64,000 nucleotides of DNA from JAFGBI01 sp964454025 (GTDB lineage Bacteria > Myxococcota_A > Polyangia > Polyangiales > Polyangiaceae), in NCBI GenBank assembly GCA_964454025.1, contig CAYVRP010000002.1:77538-141537 (forward strand), in the 5' to 3' direction. The notes below the pieces were generated by a model. That model had not been told where the DNA came from and did not search any database. It was given only the letters and a program-made list of their open reading frames with translations. Of this stretch, positions 55,902 through 64,000 are shown one piece after another. A program made the translations under genes and the position numbers. The first letter of the stretch is position 1; each line of letters begins with the position of its first letter.

Positions 55902-57736
55902 AGACTCGACTGCCCCTCCTCGCCACCCTCGGAGCCTTGCTCCTCGCCGCCGCGTGCAGCTCCACCGACGAGGGGGACGCGACCGGCGCGGGCGGCGCGA
56001 CCGCCACCGGCGGCGCCGCGGGCACGGGCGCGACCCCGCTGGGTGGGGCGCTCACGGGCGGCACCGGGGTTCTGGGGGGCATGGCGACGGGCGGCACCAG
56101 CGGCATTTCCACGGGCGGTGCCGCGACTGGCGGTGCCGCCACCGGCGGGGCGCCGATCGGCGGCGTCCCCACGGGGGGAGTCGCGACCGGCGGGGCACCG
56201 ACTGGCGGGGCACCGACCGGCGGGGCGCCGACCGGCGGCGTCCCCACGGGGGGAGTCGCGACCGGCGGCGCCGTGACCGGGGGCACCGTGACCGGCGGCG
56301 TCGCCACCGGCGGGGGGGACACCGGCGGCGTCGCGACCGGCGGCGTCGCCACCGGCGGCGAGGCGACCGGCGGCGAGGCGACGGGAGGCGAGGCGACCGG
56401 CGGCACCTCCACGACCGACGTGACGGTGGACTTCACGCAGACCCGCCAGACGATGGACGGGTTCGGCATCAACATCACCTGGGGGACCGCGCTCACGGAC
56501 GAGCGCGCGGAGCGGCTGTTCAACCCGGAGACGGGGCTGGGGCTCACCATCGTGCGCATCGGCATGGGCGACAACGGCGATCAGCTCAGCAGCAACATCT
56601 GGGGCGACATGCGGATGGCCCAGGAGCACGGCGCCGAGATCTTCATCGGGACGCTCTGGAGCCCCCCGGCGCACATGAAGACCAACAACAGCGTCAACGA
56701 CGGCGGGCACCTCAGGCCGGAGTACTACGAGGAGTGGGCCAACACGATCGCCGCGTTCCCGGCCAAGGTGAAGCAGAACACGGGCATCGACCTGTACGCG
56801 ATGTCGCCGCAGAACGAGACGGACTTCGCCTCGTGCGGCATGACCGAGCCCTGCAACGGCAACTACCCGACGACGCTCTACACGGGCGCGGAGTACGCGG
56901 CCTTCGTCAAGATCGTGGGTCCGAAGCTTCGCGCCCTGAACCCGCCGGTCAAGGTCATCTCCCCCGAGGCGTCGGAGTGGTTGCACGTCTGGAGCAACGA
57001 GTCCGCCTGCTGCTCGGAGCCGGGCGGGAAGCCGAGCTCCGATCCGCTCGACTGCGGTTTCCCCGCGACCAACTGCAGCGGGTTCAATGGCTACGACTAC
57101 GGGCACGCCCTGTACGCCGATCCGGAGGCGTGGGCCGCGTTCGACATCCTGGGGCCCCACCAGTACGACACGCAGGTCGCGGAGCCCTGGCCGGACGCCG
57201 TCCCCGACCGCAAACCCGTCTGGCAGACCGAGATGTCCGGCGTGAAGTGGTGGCCCGAGCAGGGGCCGAGCAACACCATCGAGAACGGGGTCGCGGTCGC
57301 GCGGTGGGTCCACAACGCGCTCACCGTCGGCGACGCGAACGCGTGGCTCTGGTGGTGGGAGCAGGCGGGGAGCACCAACGAGGGGCTGATCCTGAACGGC
57401 GCCGTCACCAAGCGCTTCTGGACCTTCGGCAACTTCACCCGGTTCATCCGGCCCGGCTACGTCCGCGTGCTCGTCACCGGCGAGATCCCCGAGGACGTCC
57501 TGCTCGTCGCCTTCGAGGGGCCCGACGACACCGTGGTCGTGCTGGCCATCAACGAGGGAACCTCGGCGGTCGAGCTCCCGATCACCCTCGCCGGGGGCCC
57601 CACACCCGCTTCGCTCACGCCGTGGGTGACCTCGGCGACGGACAATCTGGCCGCCAAGCCCGCGATCCCGGTGAGCAACGGGGTCTTCACCGCCTCGCTC
57701 CCGGGCACGACCGTCACCACCTTCGTCGGCCGGTAG
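55898..57736 (+). CDS. GH30-family glycoside hydrolase lipoprotein
   Basis: A 612-residue lipoprotein. Signal and lipobox LAAAC (Cys about 20) come first, then about 140 residues of Gly/Thr repeats, then a glycosidase of family GH30 (clan A TIM barrel plus beta domain). Visible: TRQTMDGFGINITWG at the start of the barrel, the acid/base Glu307 in SPQNETD and the nucleophile Glu445 in WQTEMSG. Known members cut glucuronoxylan, beta-1,6-galactan or beta-1,6-glucan, so this probably degrades a plant or fungal polysaccharide outside the cell. The substrate is not determined. Confidence 0.88.
   Translation: MKTRLPLLATLGALLLAAACSSTDEGDATGAGGATATGGAAGTGATPLGGALTGGTGVLGGMATGGTSGISTGGAATGGAATGGAPIGGVPTGGVATGGAPTGGAPTGGAPTGGVPTGGVATGGAVTGGTVTGGVATGGGDTGGVATGGVATGGEATGGEATGGEATGGTSTTDVTVDFTQTRQTMDGFGINITWGTALTDERAERLFNPETGLGLTIVRIGMGDNGDQLSSNIWGDMRMAQEHGAEIFIGTLWSPPAHMKTNNSVNDGGHLRPEYYEEWANTIAAFPAKVKQNTGIDLYAMSPQNETDFASCGMTEPCNGNYPTTLYTGAEYAAFVKIVGPKLRALNPPVKVISPEASEWLHVWSNESACCSEPGGKPSSDPLDCGFPATNCSGFNGYDYGHALYADPEAWAAFDILGPHQYDTQVAEPWPDAVPDRKPVWQTEMSGVKWWPEQGPSNTIENGVAVARWVHNALTVGDANAWLWWWEQAGSTNEGLILNGAVTKRFWTFGNFTRFIRPGYVRVLVTGEIPEDVLLVAFEGPDDTVVVLAINEGTSAVELPITLAGGPTPASLTPWVTSATDNLAAKPAIPVSNGVFTASLPGTTVTTFVGR
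55985..56405 (+). repeat. Gly/Thr-rich coding repeat (linker) of the GH30 lipoprotein
   Basis: A run of short imperfect repeats of about 12-24 bases centred on ACCGGCGG, encoding (A/V/T)-x-TGG units. It reads as an extended linker between membrane anchor and enzyme. Similar repeats are in the lipoprotein gene at about 8.5-9.0 kb. The minus strand is also open here but reads as Pro-Pro-Val repeats. Confidence 0.75.
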
Positions 57737-57741
57737 CGCCA

Positions 57742-57757
57742 CTGGCCCGGGAGCCAG
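57742..57757 (+). terminator. hairpin after the GH30 stop
   Basis: CTGGC-CCGGGA-GCCAG forms a 5-bp stem six bases after the stop codon. No T-run follows, so it is a possible terminator only. Confidence 0.25.
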
Positions 57758-57764
57758 GGCCGAG

Positions 57765-58310
57765 TCAGCGCTTCCCGTCCTCCCCTCGCCCGCGGGGGGA
57801 GGGGCGGGTGGTGCTCGGGGGGTTCGAGGATCGCGCGGGCGCCGCGTCCCGGAGCCGGCTCACGATCAGCCGCGACGAGAGCAGGAGCAATCGGGTGAAG
57901 TCCACGGGCTTGGTGACCACGTCGTTGCCGCCGAGCGCCAGGAGCTCCTCCCGCGGATAGCGCGACACATAGGCGGTCACGAACACGATCGGGACCGCCT
58001 CGTCGAGCCACTCGGGGCGGGGCAGCCCCCAGGGCATGGGCATCATGCCGCGCAGCACCCGGCAGATCCCGATCCCGTCGTGCTCCGAGCCAGAAAGCTC
58101 GATGTCGAGGAGGATGAGCTGGAAGGGCTCCCGAATCAGCCGCTCGAGCGCCTCCCGGCTGTTCCTCGCGCGCCGGAGGTCGAACCGGTCACGGAGGAAA
58201 CGCTCGGTGATGCGCCAGTTCGCGTCCTCGTCCTCGACATACAGGATGCGGCCGCGCTCACCTCCCTCCTGCCGGGGGCGGAACGTCACCTCGAAGCGTC
58301 GCAGGGTCAT
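57765..58310 (-). CDS. receiver-only response regulator
   Basis: A 181-residue single-domain regulator. The receiver has LYVEDEDAN at 23-31, phospho-acceptor Asp69 in LLDIEL, Thr in FVTAY and Lys in VTKPVDF. There is no DNA-binding domain. The receiver closely resembles the second receiver of the adjacent hybrid kinase (shared LYVEDEDANW and KPVDF..LL..SRLIV). The last 25 or so residues (SNPPSTTRPSPRGRG) come from a palindromic G/C repeat at the gene end. It is the last gene of FIST / hybrid kinase / regulator. Confidence 0.88.
   Translation of the reverse strand: MTLRRFEVTFRPRQEGGERGRILYVEDEDANWRITERFLRDRFDLRRARNSREALERLIREPFQLILLDIELSGSEHDGIGICRVLRGMMPMPWGLPRPEWLDEAVPIVFVTAYVSRYPREELLALGGNDVVTKPVDFTRLLLLSSRLIVSRLRDAAPARSSNPPSTTRPSPRGRGEDGKR
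57779..57802. repeat. REP-like G/C palindrome at the end of the response regulator gene
   Basis: CCTCCCC pairs with GGGGAGG around a 10-base loop. It lies at the 3' end of the regulator gene, between convergent genes, where such palindromes often act as stabilisers or terminators. It is translated as the PSPRGRG tail. Confidence 0.4.
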
Positions 58311-58347
58311 GACCCGCTCCAGTTCTCGCAGAAGATCCGCACCCTGC

Positions 58348-60879
58348 CTAGCTCTCCCGGACCTCCGAGAGCGCCCCCTTCACGATCAACCGGGAGACGA
58401 CCATGAGCAGGTGCGCGAAATCGACCGGCTTGGCGATGAGCTCCCGACCCCCGCTCGCGAGCAGGTCCTCGCGAGAGTAGAGCGAGGAGTACGCGGTGAC
58501 GAAGACGATCGGCGCCCGCGCCCGCACCCCGCGGACATAGTCCGGCAGCCCCTCGGTGCGGCGGCCCGTGAGCGCCTCGGTCAGCTCGATGCCGCTCAGG
58601 TCGGACCCGGCGAGCTGGATGTCCATGAGGATGAGGTCGAACCGCTCGGCCGAGAGCCGCTCACACGCCTCCCGGCTGTCCCGCGCACGCACGAGGTCGT
58701 ACTTCCCGCGGAGCGAGAGCTGGGTGACCTCCCAGTTCGCGTCCTCGTCTTCGACGTAGAGGATGCGCGAGACGGAGCGCGACAATGGTGACCGCTGGTG
58801 CAGCCCACGAGCCGCCTCTTCCTCGGCGCCGCCCCCCACCCTCCCCACCATGCGCTCCAGGTTCGCGGCCGAGAGCACCCGCGCGCTCCAGGGCTTCGGC
58901 AGCCAGAGGCCACCGAGCCCGACGGCCCGGCCCTTGTTGTAGTGGTACGCCGTGGAGACGAACACGGGGACGCGCGCGGTCTGCGGGTCTCGCTGGAGCT
59001 GCGCGAAGACCGCGAGGCCGTTGACGTCCGGCATCATCACGTCGAGCAGGACGAACCGGGGGTTCGTGCGACGCACCGTCTCCAGCGTCTCCTCCGCCCG
59101 GGAGACGAGCACCACGTCGTAGCCCTCTCGCTCCAGCAGCTTGCGCGCCATGGAGAGCTGGGCTGGCTCGTCGTCCACGACCACCACCGTCCCGAAGCCC
59201 CGCGCCTCCGTCGGCAGCGGCGCGGGGCAGCGACTCGTGAGCACCTTCCCTTGCCCGCCGACCGCCTGGTCGGTGGGCAGCTCTACCTGGAAGGTGCTCC
59301 CCTCGTGGAGCCGACTCGTCACGCTGATCCGACCGCCGTGCATCTCGACGAGCTGCCGACAGATCGCGAGGCCGAGCCCCGCCCCCCCGAACGCCCTCGT
59401 GTGGGAGCCGTCCACCTGATGGAAGCTCTCGAAGATGGCGTCGATCTGGTCCTCAGGGATCCCGATCCCATCGTCGGACACCGAGAAGACCACCCGGGGC
59501 GGCGCTTCTTCGCGCCGCGCCACGTCGACGCGGATCACTCCCCCCGGGTTGGTGAACTTGATCGCGTTGCCGATGAGATTCAAGAGGATCTGCTTGAGCT
59601 TCACCCGGTCGGCGACGAGCGTCACCGGCCTGGGGAGGGCTGCGTAGATGATGGTGCGGTCCACCCCTTGCCGGGCGCTCTCCAGCGTCGTCCGGATCTC
59701 CTCCAGCAACGGTCCCACATCCACGCTCGTGACGTTGAGCTCCACGCGCCCCGACTCGAGTCGGGACATGTCGAGGATGTCCTCGACGAGGGCCAGCAGG
59801 TGGTTGCCCTGCTGCTGCAGGAGCCCCAGGAACCGGAAGTGCTCATCCGGATCACCCGCGCAGACGCGCCGGCGCGCCGCGACGAGCGGCGCGCCGCACT
59901 CCGGGCACGCGGGGCTGCTCCCCTCCGCCGCGTCGTCCGATTGGAAGTCGCCCCCGCACGCCGCACAATGGAACACCTCGACCTCGGCGTAGTCGTCCAG
60001 CAGCGCGGTCGGCACGTTGACGATGGAGTTCAGCGGCGTCCGCAGCTCGTGGGACACCTTCGCCAGGAACTCCGCCTTGACGCGCACCGCTTCGTGGGCA
60101 GCGTCGAGCGCCTCCGAGAGCTCCCGGGTCCGATCCGCGACCATCTGATCGAGCAGTTCTCGCTCTCGCTCCAGGGCGCGGTAGGAACGCACCTGGCTGA
60201 TCGCGGTGGCAGTCTGGCTCGCCAGGTTGGAGAAGGCCACGAGCATCTCGCCGTCCGCCGCAACCTCCGTCTGATACCGGGCCTGGGCGCGCGTGTTCCC
60301 GGCCGCGATGAAGCCCATGGGGCGGCCCGCCTTGCGCGGAAGCGCGAAGACGAAGTACTCGTCGAGCTGGAGCAGGTCGCCGAGCTCCCGCCCCGCCGTG
60401 CTCAGGTGCTCCCCCGAGTGGCACGCGAAGCCGGGGTCGGCCAGCGCGGCCGCCAGCGCGGGCTCCCGGCCCGTGAGGACGACGGCCTCGATCCCCCGCG
60501 CGGCGACCTCCTCGTAGTAACCGTCATAGGCGGCGACGCGATAGAGGACGGCGTCCCCGCTCGCCTCCTCGAGGAAGGCCACGCAGCGCTCGTAGTTGAA
60601 CCCGTAGAGCCCGAATTCGACGACGGCGCGGAGAATCTTGTCCACGTCCAGCAGGGTGGTCAGCGTGCGCGCCAGCTCCGAGAGCCGGACGTAGACGCGT
60701 TGCTGCGCGCTGAGGTGGCCCTGCAGCGTATAGAGCTTGTTCTCGGCGGCCATGAGCCGCCTCACCTGCTGCCGGAGCCGCTCGTTCTCTACCCTCAGCC
60801 GCTCGCTGGAGCGCGCGTCCTCCGACGCCGAAGCAGCCTGCGTCGGGTCCTGGGGCGGCCGCGGGGCTGGGTCGGACAT
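58348..60879 (-). CDS. hybrid sensor histidine kinase with zinc-ribbon-like insert in the phosphotransfer domain
   Basis: An 843-residue soluble hybrid kinase. Domains in order: coiled coil (about 25-60), GAF domain (about 65-230), coiled coil, HisKA with His277 in SHELRTP, HATPase (NLIGNAIKF, DDGIGIP, GGAGLGLAI), receiver 1 (VVVDDEP, LLDVMMPD) and receiver 2 (LYVEDEDANW, LMDIQLAG). Between the two HisKA helices, where a tight turn is normal, lies an insert of about 45 residues with CAAC (305/308), CPEC (325/328) and Cys340, a zinc-ribbon-like pattern. It is 28 bases after the FIST gene and 37 before the regulator gene. The first receiver has a degenerate final segment. Confidence 0.9.
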   Translation of the reverse strand: MSDPAPRPPQDPTQAASASEDARSSERLRVENERLRQQVRRLMAAENKLYTLQGHLSAQQRVYVRLSELARTLTTLLDVDKILRAVVEFGLYGFNYERCVAFLEEASGDAVLYRVAAYDGYYEEVAARGIEAVVLTGREPALAAALADPGFACHSGEHLSTAGRELGDLLQLDEYFVFALPRKAGRPMGFIAAGNTRAQARYQTEVAADGEMLVAFSNLASQTATAISQVRSYRALERERELLDQMVADRTRELSEALDAAHEAVRVKAEFLAKVSHELRTPLNSIVNVPTALLDDYAEVEVFHCAACGGDFQSDDAAEGSSPACPECGAPLVAARRRVCAGDPDEHFRFLGLLQQQGNHLLALVEDILDMSRLESGRVELNVTSVDVGPLLEEIRTTLESARQGVDRTIIYAALPRPVTLVADRVKLKQILLNLIGNAIKFTNPGGVIRVDVARREEAPPRVVFSVSDDGIGIPEDQIDAIFESFHQVDGSHTRAFGGAGLGLAICRQLVEMHGGRISVTSRLHEGSTFQVELPTDQAVGGQGKVLTSRCPAPLPTEARGFGTVVVVDDEPAQLSMARKLLEREGYDVVLVSRAEETLETVRRTNPRFVLLDVMMPDVNGLAVFAQLQRDPQTARVPVFVSTAYHYNKGRAVGLGGLWLPKPWSARVLSAANLERMVGRVGGGAEEEAARGLHQRSPLSRSVSRILYVEDEDANWEVTQLSLRGKYDLVRARDSREACERLSAERFDLILMDIQLAGSDLSGIELTEALTGRRTEGLPDYVRGVRARAPIVFVTAYSSLYSREDLLASGGRELIAKPVDFAHLLMVVSRLIVKGALSEVRES

Positions 60880-60907
60880 GGAGCGTCGGGGTCCGCCGAG
60901 ATCGCCG

Positions 60908-62101
60908 CTAGACGATGGCGGTCATGACCAGGCTGTAGTTGTGGAAGCAGTTGACCCCCCCCACCGGGGCGAACTCTCCATAGGTGTAGCCCCCGAACCA
61001 GTGCTGCGCCCCCGGAGCGATTCCGTCCTGGACCGCCCGCAGGAGCGCCTGCTTCTCCTGGTCCTCGAAGATGACCTGACCGCGGCCGATGCACTCGATC
61101 TGAAGGAGGAAGCGCGGGCTCCGGGCGCCGAGGGTGGCCCGCATCTCCTCCGCGAGGCGCTCGTTGCCGCTCCCGATCTTGGCGTGGTCCCGCCGGGTCA
61201 TGAAGAACCGGGTCCCCGGGGCGAGCTCCGTCGGCACGTAGACGCCGCCGCCCGATTCGTCCCGCATCGGCATGAAGCGGATGAGGTAGTCATCGTAGTG
61301 CTTCATGAACTCCGGCGCCTTGACGCCGATGGCGAGGTACACGTTGGTCTTCTTCCAGTCGCGGCCGCGCTCCTCCACGGTCAGGTACTCGTCGATCACG
61401 TCGAGCGCGCGACGACCGTCGATCTCGACGATGCGATTGCCGTCGCTCTTGGTGATGGTGAGCTCCTCCCCGATGGGGACGCACCCGTGGCGCGCCGCGG
61501 TCACCAGCTCGGCCCGACCCGAGATGAGCGTGCCGACGACCCCGTCGCTCACGACGCTGTCGTTGCAGTACTGGAAGGTCTGATGGAAGGACCAATCGTC
61601 GCTCGCCGTACCGCCCACCATGGGAACGTGGTGCTGGGAGGGGCACCCGTGCATCAGGCCGCGGAGGATGCCGTCGAAGTTCAACGTGAGCCCGTCGGCG
61701 AGGGTCACCAACAGCAGCGGGTCGGTCGCCTCCGCGAGCCCGATGGCCTTGCCGACCTCGCGCCCCACCGCGTCGGCGTCCTTGCTCATCCCGGTCGCGA
61801 CGCCGTTGCGGAAGGAGATCTCGTCGGACTTCACCACACACACGGTGACGGCGAAGTTGGTTTCATGAACGGCCCCGGGCACGATGACCCCTTCCACCGA
61901 GCAGCCGCTGACCGGCGCCTTCCCCGACGCCTCGCGCACCGCCCGGAGCAGCGCCTCCTGCCGATACCCGATGCCACCGAACAGGAAGACGAAGTCCGGC
62001 CGATCGATCCCCGCCCGATCGAGGGCCTGCCGGACGGCGTCGCGCCCTGCCTGATCGGGGTTGCGGTGCTCGCTGAAACCTACGCCGGAGATCAGGGTCA
62101 T
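60908..62101 (-). CDS. FIST-domain sensory protein
   Basis: A 397-residue soluble protein with an N-terminal FIST domain (about 1-230; GVGFSEHRNPDQAGRDAVRQAL, SGCSVEGVIVPGAVHETNFAVTVC, GGTASDDWSFHQTFQYCNDSVVSDGVVGTLI) and a FIST C-terminal domain (about 240-390; YLTVEERGRDWKK, RFMPMRDESGGGVYVP, WFGGYTYGEFAPVGG). FIST proteins are predicted ligand sensors, possibly for amino acids, that feed signal transduction. The ATG at 62101 has GGGAG upstream and gives MTLISGVGF. It leads an operon with a hybrid kinase and a receiver protein, so it probably supplies the input. Confidence 0.88.
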   Translation of the reverse strand: MTLISGVGFSEHRNPDQAGRDAVRQALDRAGIDRPDFVFLFGGIGYRQEALLRAVREASGKAPVSGCSVEGVIVPGAVHETNFAVTVCVVKSDEISFRNGVATGMSKDADAVGREVGKAIGLAEATDPLLLVTLADGLTLNFDGILRGLMHGCPSQHHVPMVGGTASDDWSFHQTFQYCNDSVVSDGVVGTLISGRAELVTAARHGCVPIGEELTITKSDGNRIVEIDGRRALDVIDEYLTVEERGRDWKKTNVYLAIGVKAPEFMKHYDDYLIRFMPMRDESGGGVYVPTELAPGTRFFMTRRDHAKIGSGNERLAEEMRATLGARSPRFLLQIECIGRGQVIFEDQEKQALLRAVQDGIAPGAQHWFGGYTYGEFAPVGGVNCFHNYSLVMTAIV

Positions 62102-62479
62102 GTTGGCTCCCTCTCGATGGGCGCGCTGCCCAGGCAAGCCGCGCCGAACGTATAAGGAGGGTATCGGCTCGCCTCGGGAATCGCAATGGCGACCCGAGCG
62201 TGGAGGGGGCATCCCGTCCGTCGACCCCGCGCCCCGATGACACCGCGCGTCGCCGGGCACCGACCCCGGACGCTGCGCACGTCGGCTGGGCGCGGGGGCC
62301 GCCCCGGAGGGCGCCGCCGCGCCCGCGGCAAGGCCCCGGTCCTCGCCGCGCGCCGTTGACTTCGGCGCCGGCATGGGCCACATATTGCCCGCCCTGAAGA
62401 AGGCGGTGGAGTCCGCCGACAACCGCTCCGCCGCGTGCGTGGCCGATGACTCCTGCGAGCCTCTGCCCCCAGGAGTCCC
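62102..62479. other. divergent intergenic region between FIST operon and antiporter gene
   Basis: A 378-base stretch that should hold the promoters of both genes. On the minus strand TTGCGA and TACCCT, 17 bases apart just upstream of CCTTATACG, could be a weak sigma-70 promoter for the FIST operon. I see no repeat or RNA. Confidence 0.3.
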
Positions 62480-63715
62480 ATGCAGCACCCGTACGCAATC
62501 GCCTGTCTCTGGTTCGGACTCGCGCTGGTCGCGACCTTCCTCGGAACCCGCCTGAAGATCTCCAACGCCCTGCTGGAGATCACGGTGGGTGTCATCGCCG
62601 GGGCGGCGGCGACCGCTTGGTTCGGCCCCGACGCGCTGGGCGCGAAGGAGCCCTGGCTGGTCTTCGTGGCGAGCACGGGGGCGGTGGTCCTCACCTTCCT
62701 CGCCGGCGCCGAGCTCGATCCGGCGGCCCTGCGCACCCGCTGGCGCGAGGTGCTGGGCGTCGGGCTGGTGAGCTTCGCCGCGCCCTTCCTGGGCTGCGCG
62801 GCCATCGCCCGCTTCGCGCTCGGCTGGGATCCGGCCGCGAGCTGGCTCGCCGGCATCGCCCTCTCCACGACCTCGATGGCCGTCGTCTATGCGGGGATGC
62901 TGGAGACGGGGTTGAACCGGACCGAGTTCGGCAAGGGGGTCCTCGGCGCCTGCTTCGTGACCGACCTCGGCACCGTCGTCGCCCTCGGGCTGCTGTTCGC
63001 GCCGTTCACCTGGAGGACCGCGGTCTTCGTCGCGGTGTGCGCCCTCGCGTTCGCCCTGCTGCCCCGCGTCACCCCGCGCCTGGTGAACCACTATGCCAAC
63101 CGCACCGCGGCGTTCCGCACCAAGTGGGTGCTCTTCATCCTCTTCGGGCTCGGTGCGCTGGCGCTCTGGGCCGGGAGCGAGGCCGTGCTCCCGGCGTACA
63201 TCGCCGGCATGCTCCTGTCCCGCGACTTCGCGCAGGATCACCAGTTCATCCGGCGGCTCCGCACCCTCACCATCGGCTTCCTCAGCCCGTTCTACTTCCT
63301 GCGCGCCGGGTCGCTGGTTTCGGTCCCGGCGCTGGCGGCCGCGCCGCTCGTCTTCCTCGCGCTCTTCGGCGCCAAGCTCGGCACCAAGGTGTTCGGCCTG
63401 CTCCCCGTGGTCGCCGCGTTCCGGCAGGAACCGAGGGAGCGCTGGTACTACACGCTGCTGATGTCGACGGGCCTGACCTTCGGGACCATCTCCGCGCTCT
63501 TCGGCCTGTCCCACGGCATCGTCACCCAGGACCAGTACTCGCACCTGGTGGCCGTGGTCATCGGCTCGGCCGTCGCCCCGACGCTCCTGGCCGGCGCGCT
63601 GTTCTTCCCCCGGCACCTCTTGACGCCCGCGGTCCACGCGGAGCTCGCCCGTGATCAGGAGGCGGTGAGCGAGCGACGCCGCACCGAGCCCCCCGCCCCC
63701 CTCGAGGAGGGGTGA
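62480..63715 (+). CDS. CPA2-family cation/proton antiporter
   Basis: A 411-residue polytopic membrane protein with about eleven hydrophobic segments. LEITVGVIAG, FLAGAELDP, STTSMAVVYAGM and the Asp-containing CFVTDLGTV are typical of the KefB/NhaA-like (CPA2, monovalent cation:proton antiporter) family. It exchanges Na+ or K+ for H+ across the inner membrane. It lacks the TrkA-N/RCK domain, so it is the short form. The ATG at 62480 gives MQHPYAIACLW. Confidence 0.88.
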   Translation: MQHPYAIACLWFGLALVATFLGTRLKISNALLEITVGVIAGAAATAWFGPDALGAKEPWLVFVASTGAVVLTFLAGAELDPAALRTRWREVLGVGLVSFAAPFLGCAAIARFALGWDPAASWLAGIALSTTSMAVVYAGMLETGLNRTEFGKGVLGACFVTDLGTVVALGLLFAPFTWRTAVFVAVCALAFALLPRVTPRLVNHYANRTAAFRTKWVLFILFGLGALALWAGSEAVLPAYIAGMLLSRDFAQDHQFIRRLRTLTIGFLSPFYFLRAGSLVSVPALAAAPLVFLALFGAKLGTKVFGLLPVVAAFRQEPRERWYYTLLMSTGLTFGTISALFGLSHGIVTQDQYSHLVAVVIGSAVAPTLLAGALFFPRHLLTPAVHAELARDQEAVSERRRTEPPAPLEEG

Positions 63716-63887
63716 CGCTGCGGCGCGACCGATCGAGGTCCGGTTCACGGCTCCGCGACGGACGTGATCTCGCACCGGCCCCCCCACCAGGTACCGCGTT
63801 CAGGTTGTCCTGGCTCGGGCCCGGAGAGACGAGGTCGACCGGCGTCTCGGCTCGACCGCGGCCAGCGCGAGCTCTGACACGCGCGGG

Positions 63888-64000
63888 CTACCGGGGGCGG
63901 CGCTCGAGCTCGGTCAGGCGGCGCTCGAGCTCGAGGCGGGCGGCGCGCTCGCGCTCCTTCTCCGCGCGCTCGCGCTCCTTCTCCGCCCGCTGGTGCTCCT
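63888..64000 (-). CDS. C-terminal coiled-coil end of a gene running off the window
   Basis: Only the last 36 codons and the stop are in the window. The encoded end contains two copies of the heptad AEKERER (from two 21-base DNA repeats) and then LELERRLTELERRPR. Such Glu/Arg-rich coiled-coil tails are common on Uma2-type (DUF820) nuclease-fold proteins and on other families, so the identity is open. Confidence 0.5.
   Translation of the reverse strand, partial: EHQRAEKERERAEKERERAARLELERRLTELERRPR

Noticed and set aside
55985..56405. CRISPR-like or non-coding tandem repeat
   Set aside because: The repeats are short, contiguous, lack unique spacers and are in frame in an intact lipoprotein gene.
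55768..56574. Minus-strand protein of Pro-Pro-Val repeats
   Set aside because: It is the mirror of the Gly/Thr linker on the plus strand, which has a signal peptide, lipobox and a glycosidase domain.
60908..63787. Much longer FIST protein extending through the antiporter gene
   Set aside because: The extra N-terminal part is antisense to the well-supported antiporter; the ATG at 62101 has a ribosome-binding site and the family N-terminus.

Overview
The window is very GC-rich chromosomal DNA with the marks of a myxobacterium-like organism (Myxococcota, probably the Polyangia side). It has an MglA-type gliding GTPase, a protein with a MYXO-CTERM-like tail, secreted lipoproteins with long Gly/Thr 'TGG' linkers, many two-component proteins and long Pro/Ala-rich disordered segments. 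I see no insertion sequence, prophage, CRISPR array or rRNA. Genes are tightly packed, and several operons use 4-base ATGA or GTGA stop/start overlaps. The taxonomic assignment is inference from gene content, not a database result.

Layout. 1-9.2 kb: the 3' end of a Na+/H+ antiporter-like permease, an L,D-transpeptidase-like lipoprotein, the sbcD-sbcC nuclease operon on the minus strand, and a lipoprotein with two DUF3237-like modules. 9.6-15.6 kb: a complete [NiFe]-hydrogenase maturation set, hypF-C-D-E on plus facing hypA-B on minus, with no hydrogenase structural gene in the window. 15.8-24.2 kb: a beta-barrel-like protein, a protein of unknown function, an M16-like lipoprotein without the zinc motif, then nrdJ (B12-dependent class II ribonucleotide reductase) behind a long structured leader, and a small secreted protein. 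24.3-29.8 kb, minus strand: an overlapping operon of MglA-like GTPase, sensor kinase and thiL, then argH and thrH. 29.9-37.7 kb: a Gfo/Idh/MocA oxidoreductase, hflX, a FabH-like synthase, typA/bipA, an XRE-cupin regulator and two small lipoproteins, one with tandem Tudor/chromo-like modules. 37.9-45.6 kb: an overlapping nadB / CPBP protease / patatin operon, divergent etfB-etfA, a tRNA-Pro with an unusual anticodon loop, a GYF-like membrane protein and a response regulator with an XRE output domain. 45.6-55 kb: a 1231-residue subtilase-like protein that has lost two catalytic residues, a P-type Ca2+-type ATPase, a TerB-like protein, glutaredoxin, an iron alcohol dehydrogenase and thiol peroxidase. 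55-64 kb: a GH30 glycosidase lipoprotein, a FIST / hybrid kinase / response regulator cassette whose kinase carries a zinc-ribbon-like insert in its phosphotransfer domain, a CPA2 cation/proton antiporter and the coiled-coil end of a gene running off the window.

Most genes are housekeeping or envelope functions. The least explained items are the nrdJ leader, the zinc-ribbon kinase cassette, the catalytically altered subtilase and L,D-transpeptidase, the Tudor-like lipoprotein and the G33 tRNA-Pro. I did not find a multigene defence or secondary-metabolite system.
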